Positions 6,821 through 12,774 of a DNA stretch of 16,169 nt are shown piece by piece; position 1 is the stretch's first letter, and each line of letters starts with the position of its first letter. The notes beneath the pieces were generated by a model. It did no database searches. It saw only the letters and a program-made list of their open reading frames with translations, and was not told the origin of the DNA. The DNA comes from Mesenet sp031546805 (GTDB lineage Bacteria > Pseudomonadota > Alphaproteobacteria > Rickettsiales > Anaplasmataceae): assembly GCA_031546805.1 (NCBI GenBank), contig JAVBJW010000043.1:1-16169 (forward strand), read 5' to 3'. The position numbers were made by a program, and so were the translations under genes.

Positions 6821-7756
6821 TTATCCTCCATAAAAACTTATTGCTTTAGCTAGAACATCTGCAATAGATACAATTTCAACTTTTTTATTATGTAAATTGC
6901 CACTATAGGATACAGTATCGGTAATTACTAGCTTGTTTAAAACAGAAGATGAGATTTTATCTAATGCACTACCTGATAATACTCCGTGTGTTATACATGC
7001 TATTATAGACTTTGCACCGTTCTCTTGTAGTGCTAAAGCAGAGTTACATAGCGTTCCTGCAGAGTCTACTATATCATCTATAATAACACAATCTTTATCA
7101 CATACTTCTCCTATAACCTGCATGACCTGCGAAGTACCAGCTTTTTCTCTGTATTTATCAACTATTACAATTTTATTGCTTAAGTCAGTTTTATACTTGC
7201 TGAGTAAAGCTTTTGCAAAATTACGTGCTCGACTTAGTGCTCCAACGTCTGGTGCAACAATAACTGTATTTTCCAGTTGCATATTTTGAGAAATAAAATC
7301 AGCAAATACCTCAAAGCAATTTATATTACTGATAGGAACATCAAAAAAGCCTTCGATCTGATTCGAATGTAAATCTACCGCAATAACATGATCTGCACCT
7401 GCTGTTTTAATTAAATTCGCAACTAATTTTGCACTAAGTGCTGAATGCATATCTCCATTTCTTATCGTTCTATCTTGGCGACTATAGCCATAATAAGGTA
7501 TTACAGAAGTTACTTTTTTTGCTCCTACTCTTTTCACAGCATCAATTATAAGGAGCAATTCCATTAAATTATCATTCACAAGAAGGGAAGTAGATTGCAC
7601 AACAAAAACTTCATGGCCATGCAAATCGTTTGTTACCTCTACATTTATCTCTTGATCAGAATACCTTGTGATATTAGCATCGCTAATGCTTATTCCAAGC
7701 TCTAAAGCAATTGCATTTCCTAGTTTTTTACTTGCACTTCCTGCAATAATCTTCAT
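6821..7756 (-). CDS. prs: Ribose-phosphate pyrophosphokinase (PRPP synthetase)
   Basis: Prs makes phosphoribosyl pyrophosphate from ribose 5-phosphate and ATP for nucleotide and NAD synthesis. The 311-residue product matches class I enzymes in length (about 310-320). Seen are the N-terminal GSASKKLGNAIALEL, RYSDQEINVEV, the PYYGYSRQDR ATP-binding loop (residues 87-96), VDLHSNQIEGFF containing a conserved catalytic histidine (130), VAPDVGALSRARNFAKAL, and the PRPP loop DDIVDSAGT (227-235). The last is the hallmark of type I phosphoribosyltransferase folds. A promoter match lies upstream. The 3' end carries the gatC ribosome site and the stop is 2 bases from the gatC start. It diverges from mrp. 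nadD in the same window acts in NAD synthesis, whose first step in the pathway uses PRPP. Confidence 0.96.
   Translation of the reverse strand: MKIIAGSASKKLGNAIALELGISISDANITRYSDQEINVEVTNDLHGHEVFVVQSTSLLVNDNLMELLLIIDAVKRVGAKKVTSVIPYYGYSRQDRTIRNGDMHSALSAKLVANLIKTAGADHVIAVDLHSNQIEGFFDVPISNINCFEVFADFISQNMQLENTVIVAPDVGALSRARNFAKALLSKYKTDLSNKIVIVDKYREKAGTSQVMQVIGEVCDKDCVIIDDIVDSAGTLCNSALALQENGAKSIIACITHGVLSGSALDKISSSVLNKLVITDTVSYSGNLHNKKVEIVSIADVLAKAISFYGG
6825..6829 (-). promoter_or_regulatory. GGAGG ribosome binding site of gatC inside the prs end
   Basis: GGAGG on the minus strand spans the last two glycine codons of prs and lies 6 bases before the TTG start of gatC. It is one of few good Shine-Dalgarno sites in the window and decides the non-ATG start. 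Confidence 0.75.
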
Positions 7757-7784
7757 AAGTTATTTTTTTAAAAAATAGGAGTTA

Positions 7785-7812
7785 ATTATAAGTATATTGT
7801 TGTATAAAGCAA
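7785..7812 (-). promoter_or_regulatory. Sigma70-type promoter for prs-gatC
   Basis: On the minus strand TTGCTT (7812-7807), 16 bases, then a consensus TATAAT (7790-7785), about 28 bases before the prs ATG. An AT-rich palindromic leader lies between. Confidence 0.55.
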
Positions 7813-7838
7813 ACTTAAAATCAAAAAACATTAATTAG

Positions 7839-7867
7839 TTTACATTGTAGCGAAAATACTCGATAAT
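7839..7867 (+). promoter_or_regulatory. Sigma70-type promoter for mrp
   Basis: TTTACA (7839-7844), 17 bases, then GATAAT (7862-7867), 38 bases before the mrp ATG. Together with the prs promoter it forms a compact divergent promoter region. Confidence 0.5.
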
Positions 7868-7905
7868 AAAATTATCCATTTTTTTTATTTTTTTAAGTAA
7901 AAAAT

Positions 7906-8928
7906 ATGATCAGTGAAGAGGTAGTAAAAGCAAGTTTAAGAGGTGTAATTGATCCTGATACTAAAGAAGATATAGTTGCATCAGGAATGATATCTTCCAT
8001 TATAATTAAAGAAGGACACATTGGCTTTACATTAGAATTTTCTAGCAGAGAGAAGGCCATAAAACAAGAAAATCTCAAATTAGAATGTGAGCGTGCTGTA
8101 AAAGCCATATCTGGTGTTGCAAAAGTAACTGTAGTACCAACAATAGTTGGTTCAAGTATTACAAATCAAGAGAATAAAATCAGTAGCAAGATATCAATTA
8201 AAGAAGTTAAAAATATTATTGTGATCGCATCAGGAAAAGGTGGAGTTGGAAAATCTACAGTAGCATTGAATATTGCGATTTCACTACTGAAGCTTGGTTA
8301 TAAAACTGCTATTGCTGATGTAGATATATATGGTCCTTCATTACCACAGATGCTTGGCAGTCAAAATATTACTCCGCAGGTACAAGATAATAAAATGCTA
8401 CCGGTAGAAAGGTATGGATTGCAAACAATATCAATCGGCTATGTTATCCAGCAAAGTAGTGCTGCCGTATGGCGCGGGCCAATGATTACAAAAGCGTTGC
8501 ATAACTTGTTGCTTGGAACAAAATGGCAAGATGTAGAATATCTAATTATTGATACACCTCCTGGTACTGGGGATGTACATTTAAGTCTTGCAGAGAAATT
8601 TAATTTAACAGGAGCTGTGATAGTTTCTACTCCTCAAGAACTTGCTTTAATTGATGCTAAAAGAGCTTATGACATGTTCAAGAAGTTAAATGTAACTGTA
8701 ATTGGTATGGTTGAAAACATGAGTTACTTTAGTCATGAGAATTCACAAATATATATTTTTGGTAAAAATGGTGCAGAAAAAATGGCAAAAGAATTGAATA
8801 TAAAATTTTTAGGTAAAATTCCAATTGATTTACAAATAGGCAAAGCGTCAGATAGTGGCAATCCTTTGCTGTTACCTGAATACTTAATGAAAATCTATGA
8901 TAACATTACTCAGCAAATTCTTATTTGA
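7906..8928 (+). CDS. mrp: Fe-S cluster carrier ATPase Mrp/ApbC
   Basis: Mrp/ApbC/Nbp35-type P-loop ATPases load or carry Fe-S clusters in the cytoplasm. The 340-residue product has an N-terminal MIP18/DUF59-type domain (about residues 1-80, GVIDPDTKEDIVASGMI) and then the ParA/MinD-like ATPase with deviant Walker A GKGGVGKS (110-117), DVDIYGPSLPQMLG, and IIDTPPGTGDVHLSL. A recognisable ENMSYF (270-275) follows, after which most homologues carry a CxxC that bridges a cluster between two subunits. Here the sequence continues SHENSQIYIFGKNG with no cysteine, and the whole protein has a single cysteine (Cys61, in the N-terminal domain). The ATPase motifs are intact, so the loss is specific. The start ATG follows a poly-T/A leader with no clear ribosome site. 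Confidence 0.93.
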   Translation: MISEEVVKASLRGVIDPDTKEDIVASGMISSIIIKEGHIGFTLEFSSREKAIKQENLKLECERAVKAISGVAKVTVVPTIVGSSITNQENKISSKISIKEVKNIIVIASGKGGVGKSTVALNIAISLLKLGYKTAIADVDIYGPSLPQMLGSQNITPQVQDNKMLPVERYGLQTISIGYVIQQSSAAVWRGPMITKALHNLLLGTKWQDVEYLIIDTPPGTGDVHLSLAEKFNLTGAVIVSTPQELALIDAKRAYDMFKKLNVTVIGMVENMSYFSHENSQIYIFGKNGAEKMAKELNIKFLGKIPIDLQIGKASDSGNPLLLPEYLMKIYDNITQQILI

Positions 8929-8939
8929 TTTTTATAATG

Positions 8940-9443
8940 CTATTCTAGCACTGGTAAGATTTGTTCTTGCCAAGTTTCTGCTGTCACATTACCAACTATA
9001 TGGCAAATAATATTGCCTTTGCTATTAATGACAAAAGTTTCAGGAAGTCCAGATACTTTGAGCATTCTACTAACTTGTCCATCATAATCTGTAACAACCA
9101 TTTTATAAGGATTATCATTTTCCAATAACCATTTTTGAACTTTGTCATGAGTATCAAAATAGTTTATACCGTAAATATCAATTATATTCTTTCGTGCAAC
9201 CTCTAACCAAAACTTATGCTCTTCATGACACGTTTCACACCAAGAAGCAAAAATATTGATTATGTACTGCTTGCCGATTAACTCTTTGGTATTAAGCATC
9301 TCGCTTTCTATAAATAGCGATGGTAGCAAAAAATCAACTGATAATGCCACACTAGTTTTATTTTTATTATATAGCATACCAAAAAAAATAAGAATGAAGG
9401 CAAAAAATAAAATTAATAAAAAAACTCCAAATTTCTGTGTCAT
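8940..9443 (-). CDS. Membrane-anchored TlpA/CcmG-type thiol:disulfide oxidoreductase
   Basis: A 167-residue thioredoxin-fold protein. Residues about 5-24 form one hydrophobic N-terminal helix (GVFLLILFFAFILIFFGML) that would anchor it to the inner membrane with the fold in the periplasm. Residues 61-72 IINIFASWCETC carry the active-site WCxxC (Cys69, Cys72), and GLPETFVINSKG holds the conserved cis-proline typical of CcmG/DsbE and TlpA. CcmG reduces the CxxCH haem-binding cysteines of apocytochrome c. The CcmG assignment is favoured by GLPETF and by the neighbour hemF, but TlpA or ResA roles cannot be excluded. The ATG starts 1 base after the hemF stop, so translation is probably coupled. It converges on mrp with an 11-base gap. 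Confidence 0.85.
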   Translation of the reverse strand: MTQKFGVFLLILFFAFILIFFGMLYNKNKTSVALSVDFLLPSLFIESEMLNTKELIGKQYIINIFASWCETCHEEHKFWLEVARKNIIDIYGINYFDTHDKVQKWLLENDNPYKMVVTDYDGQVSRMLKVSGLPETFVINSKGNIICHIVGNVTAETWQEQILPVLE

Positions 9444-9444
9444 T

Positions 9445-10272
9445 CTATTTCCATTTTACTAAAGGTGGCATTGACATCATAATAGCATCTGCATTGCCAT
9501 TTGTTATAAGGCCAAACTTTGTACCACGATCATATATTAAGTTGAATTCCACATATCTACCACGTTTAACTAGTTGACATTCTCGCTGCTCTTCTGTCCA
9601 CGTTTTATGCATATGCTTGCGTACAATATGCGGATAAATTTCAAGAAAAATTTTACCAACAGCTTGCGTGTATGTAAAATCCTTTTCCCAGTCACCAGAA
9701 TTTAGATTATCATAAAATATTCCACCTATTCCTCTTGGCTCTTTTCTGTGATGTAAAAAAAAATAATCATCACATTGTTTTTTAAATTTTGGATAATAAT
9801 CAGAGCTAAATTCATCGCACGTTTCTTTTATTTTGCTATGAAAAAATTCGTAATCTTCATCGCTATAATAAGTTGGAGTAAAGTCAATGCCACCACCAAA
9901 CCATGACTTTGCAGTGCACATAAACCTTGTATTCATATGTGCTGCAGGTACTAAAGGTGAACACATATGAGAGACAACAGAAACTCCGCTGGCCCAAAAT
10001 TTTCCTTCATTTTCCTTTGCTCCAGGAATTTCATCCATAAGTTTTTCTGCAATTTTTCCATGAACTATGGATATATTAACACCAACTTTTTCAAATACCT
10101 TGCCGTAAATGATAGTCATTTCCCCTCCACCTCCTTGAGGGCGATCCCACTTTTTTTTATTCATTATTGGAAGCTCAGTAGAAAATCCTTTTTCAATAGA
10201 TAAAAGCTCACTTACAATTGAGTTTCTCAGAGATGCAAACCACTCTGATGCTAAAGTTTGTTTGCTGATCAT
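9445..10272 (-). CDS. hemF: Oxygen-dependent coproporphyrinogen III oxidase
   Basis: HemF uses O2 to decarboxylate coproporphyrinogen III to protoporphyrinogen IX in haem synthesis. The 275-residue product is a little shorter than most (about 290-305), mainly at the ends. Family blocks seen: DRPQGGGGEMTIIYGKVFEK (43-62), VVSHMCSPLVPAAHMNTRF (99-117) with a conserved histidine at 112, KSWFGGGIDFTPTYY (122-136), KEPRGIGGIFYDNL, KRGRYVEFNLIYDRGTKFGL and the C-terminal AIMMSMPPLVKW. The start ATG (10272) lies 37 bases after the porin gene stop and the TAG is 1 base before the thioredoxin-like gene. The order porin-hemF-ccmG-like suggests one transcript. Needing O2, it implies an aerobic host niche. 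Confidence 0.95.
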   Translation of the reverse strand: MISKQTLASEWFASLRNSIVSELLSIEKGFSTELPIMNKKKWDRPQGGGGEMTIIYGKVFEKVGVNISIVHGKIAEKLMDEIPGAKENEGKFWASGVSVVSHMCSPLVPAAHMNTRFMCTAKSWFGGGIDFTPTYYSDEDYEFFHSKIKETCDEFSSDYYPKFKKQCDDYFFLHHRKEPRGIGGIFYDNLNSGDWEKDFTYTQAVGKIFLEIYPHIVRKHMHKTWTEEQRECQLVKRGRYVEFNLIYDRGTKFGLITNGNADAIMMSMPPLVKWK

Positions 10273-10309
10273 TAATTACTTATTTTATAAGTTTAAAGTA
10301 ATACGATAA

Positions 10310-11422
10310 CTAAAATTGAAATTTTATGCCAGCTAAAAATACTGTTCCTGCATTACTTTCAACCGCCGGTTGTTTTGCGTCGAAGGCAATAAAATCCATA
10401 TAATAAACAGTATTTTTTGCTGAAGTATTTTCCAAGCTAATTCCCCATGATGAAAGCTTATAATCTCCTTTGTTGCTTGCAAAATAAGTTATGGCACTCT
10501 TCAATTTGCTTAAACGATAAGCAACGCCAGCATTGACGTATTCAGCTTCGTGAGAAGATATGTGCCCTGACTTACCTATATTTCCATATGAAAACAAACA
10601 GATAACATTTTTGTATTGCGTACTGAAACCAGCATTCCACGCACTTAGTTTATTCAGTTCTTTCTCTGGTTTTGCATTTGCAAGTTCGCCTGTTAATGAA
10701 AAAGAATAATCTATTGCATCAAATAATTTATTACTATAACTGATCCCACCAGTTGCTAAATTTTCATAGCCAATGTCAGATTCACCAGGAACATAACTGA
10801 TGCCTACTTGAACACCGGACACTACAGGTGAATAATAACTTATTACCGGAGATTTTAGCCATTTATATTTACTGTAAAGACATGGCTTAACCCAAAAAGC
10901 ATTAATACTAGTTCCATAATAAGCACGATATCCTTTTGCATGGTGATACGTATGTAGATTGGCATAATCTATCCATCTTCCACTAACACCACCGTCTGCA
11001 ACAGCGAATTTATCACTACTTGTAGAGATTTGTATATCGTTATTTACAGTACGTTTAATACCAAACTCAACTTTACCTATATCTTGTGATTCCATAAAAA
11101 CATATGCATTCCTTATTTTTAAACCAGATATACTAGAATCATCAGAACTAGGATTAAATCTCATCCATAATTTTGAACTAAAACCAACAGCATTAATAGA
11201 AGTCACATTATATGCACCAGTGAAGTATACATCAGAGTATATTGAAACAGCATTTTGATATTTATATGTGAAATACTTTTTATTATTCGCATGACTGAAC
11301 TTATAGTCAAGACTACTACCAAAATCAACATAAAGTTTTTCACCTTTTACAATGACTTTAGCATAAGCATTTTTAGAAAAAGAAACTAATAAACTCAAAA
11401 AGAAATAAAATACTACTCTCAT
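10310..11422 (-). CDS. Outer-membrane porin (paralogue 1)
   Basis: A 370-residue protein with a clear signal peptide (residues 1-21, MRVVFYFFLSLLVSFSKNAYA, cut before KVIVKGE) and alternating beta-barrel-like sequence ending in IKFQF, with the C-terminal phenylalanine needed for barrel insertion. Repeated short aromatic strands and motifs such as ISYYSPVVSGVQVGISYVPG and LFSYGNIGKSG fit the Gram-negative porin family (16-strand general porins). A strand-like NFG or YG pattern and a WIDYANL loop region recur in its neighbour. The ATG has a good AGGAG ribosome site at 11430-11426. It is about half identical over its C-terminal half to the porin at 11515, so they are tandem duplicates. It is followed by hemF. 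The substrate is unknown. Confidence 0.82.
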   Translation of the reverse strand: MRVVFYFFLSLLVSFSKNAYAKVIVKGEKLYVDFGSSLDYKFSHANNKKYFTYKYQNAVSIYSDVYFTGAYNVTSINAVGFSSKLWMRFNPSSDDSSISGLKIRNAYVFMESQDIGKVEFGIKRTVNNDIQISTSSDKFAVADGGVSGRWIDYANLHTYHHAKGYRAYYGTSINAFWVKPCLYSKYKWLKSPVISYYSPVVSGVQVGISYVPGESDIGYENLATGGISYSNKLFDAIDYSFSLTGELANAKPEKELNKLSAWNAGFSTQYKNVICLFSYGNIGKSGHISSHEAEYVNAGVAYRLSKLKSAITYFASNKGDYKLSSWGISLENTSAKNTVYYMDFIAFDAKQPAVESNAGTVFLAGIKFQF

Positions 11423-11437
11423 AAACTCCTAAAATTT

Positions 11438-11454
11438 TTACGTAAGATACGTTA
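11438..11454. repeat. Imperfect dyad over the porin-1 -10 box
   Basis: TTACGTA-AGA-TACGTTA: arms pair at six of seven positions. It covers the predicted -10 box of the porin gene, a position suited to an operator. No regulator is known to bind it. Confidence 0.3.
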
Positions 11455-11472
11455 GATTTAGTTAAATATCAA
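11444..11472 (-). promoter_or_regulatory. Sigma70-type promoter for porin 1 (and perhaps hemF)
   Basis: Minus strand TTGATA (11472-11467), 17 bases, TATCTT (11449-11444), about 22 bases before the start codon and 14 before the AGGAG site. Confidence 0.45.
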
Positions 11473-11514
11473 GTATATTTACACCAAAATAGAGAATTCT
11501 TATAAACGTAGAAA

Positions 11515-12603
11515 TTAAAAGTTAGATTTTAAGCCAGTTAAAACCACTATCCCAGAATTACCAATATCAGAGGGTTCTTGAGTATTAAATCCTATAAAAT
11601 CCACATAATATGAGGCATTTTTTGTAAAAGATTTCTCCCAATTTACAGCCCACGATGATAAATCACGATCTCCTCTAGTGCTTGCAAAATATGTCAAACT
11701 ACCACGCCAATTATCATGATAATAAGCAACACCAGTATTTATATAATAAGTATCAGGAGAATTTTTACGTCCGGATTTACCAATGTTTCCATATGAAATC
11801 ACATATCCTATGTTTTTATACCTTAAATCTAGACCAATATTCCATGTTTGTAATTTATTCAACTTTCTAGCTGAATTTTCATTAGCTAATTCACCAGCTA
11901 GAGATAGCGAATAATCTATATTTTTAAAAGCGCAATTACCATAAGAGATTGCTCCACTTACTACATTTTGATAATCTATACTATCGTCTCCAGGTAAATA
12001 ATTAAAACCTATTTGTACTCCGCGTACTTTTGGTGAGTAATAACTCATACGAAGAGATTTTAGACCTTTATAATCAATGTACAAATCTGGTTTAACCCAA
12101 AACACACCACTAGTATCATACCCTGGACCATCATCTGCTTTGTTAAAACCCCTAAGATTTGCAAGATCTGCCCATATTCCATTTATGCCTCCAGCTCCAA
12201 AATACATTTTTGATCCCATAGTTTTTCCTATGGTATCATCAAAACCAAGTTTTAGAGTACCTCTGTTTTGTGTTTTGAAAAAGATATGCGCCTCATCTAA
12301 GTTTATATCTAGTGGATCAGATTGATAAGATGTAAATTTTGCTGATAATTTTATACTTGCACCAAGGTTATCTCTGTGATCTACATTGCGTAAATAAAGA
12401 AAATGAATGCTTGAATCAAGTAAAACAGTACCATCTTTATTATTGCTAAAGCGGTCTTCATTATCTTTTACATATCCAACGCTAAAATTAGTACTGCCTT
12501 TTAATTCCGCATATCTTTCTTCATTCTCTACTATTACTTTAGCATAGCAATTATATCCACAAGATATTGATAAAGCTAAAACAAAAAAATACAAAATATT
12601 CAT
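11515..12603 (-). CDS. Outer-membrane porin (paralogue 2)
   Basis: A 362-residue paralogue of the porin downstream. It has a 21-residue signal peptide (MNILYFFVLALSISCGYNCYA, then KVIVENEE) and a barrel C-terminus ending LKSNF. Shared blocks with porin 1 are the mature N-terminus KVIV..E, GISGIWADLANL/GVSGRWIDYANL, WVKP.LY..YK.LKS, YYSP.V.GVQ.G, YGNIGKSG, and the LTYFAS..GD..LSSW stretch. The first third, and loops such as DGPGYDTSG, differ most, as expected for surface-exposed barrel loops under change. The ATG (12603) lacks a clear Shine-Dalgarno, unlike porin 1, so it may be made at a different level. It diverges from uvrA across a 171-base AT-rich region. Pore size and substrate are unknown. 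Confidence 0.82.
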   Translation of the reverse strand: MNILYFFVLALSISCGYNCYAKVIVENEERYAELKGSTNFSVGYVKDNEDRFSNNKDGTVLLDSSIHFLYLRNVDHRDNLGASIKLSAKFTSYQSDPLDINLDEAHIFFKTQNRGTLKLGFDDTIGKTMGSKMYFGAGGINGIWADLANLRGFNKADDGPGYDTSGVFWVKPDLYIDYKGLKSLRMSYYSPKVRGVQIGFNYLPGDDSIDYQNVVSGAISYGNCAFKNIDYSLSLAGELANENSARKLNKLQTWNIGLDLRYKNIGYVISYGNIGKSGRKNSPDTYYINTGVAYYHDNWRGSLTYFASTRGDRDLSSWAVNWEKSFTKNASYYVDFIGFNTQEPSDIGNSGIVVLTGLKSNF

Positions 12604-12629
12604 TAATAGTTATTTATTAAGATATAGAA

Positions 12630-12657
12630 ATATTACAATAATATATTAATAAATCAA
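12630..12657 (-). promoter_or_regulatory. Candidate promoter for porin 2
   Basis: Minus strand TTGATT (12657-12652), 16 bases, TAATAT (12635-12630), 26 bases before the ATG. The region is so AT-rich that chance matches are likely. A 6-base inverted repeat ATGATT-ACTTAA-AATCAT lies at 12692-12709 upstream. Confidence 0.35.
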
Positions 12658-12733
12658 TGCAAAGTTCTATCTCTTAATAGAAATATTTATAATGATTACT
12701 TAAAATCATAAGATAAACTTAATATTTAGCATA

Positions 12734-12761
12734 TTGGGTAATGCAGTCTTTTGTCTATAAC
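12734..12761 (+). promoter_or_regulatory. Candidate uvrA promoter very close to the start codon
   Basis: TTGGGT (12734-12739), 16 bases, TATAAC (12756-12761). A second -10-like TATAAT at 12763-12768 lies even nearer. Either would start RNA within a few bases of ATG 12775, giving a very short or no leader. No SOS (LexA) box was recognised. Confidence 0.35.
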
Positions 12762-12774
12762 ATATAATTCTAGT

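Noticed and set aside
6933..7289. Plus-strand open frame of 118 codons inside prs
   Set aside because: Antisense to a fully conserved prs gene; the open frame follows from its codon use.
7893..8108. Minus-strand open frame over the mrp start
   Set aside because: Shadow of mrp; it would run through the mrp start and has no recognisable features.
12077..12325. Plus-strand open frame antisense to porin 2
   Set aside because: Shadow frame with Pro/Ser-rich composition produced by the complement of the porin sequence.
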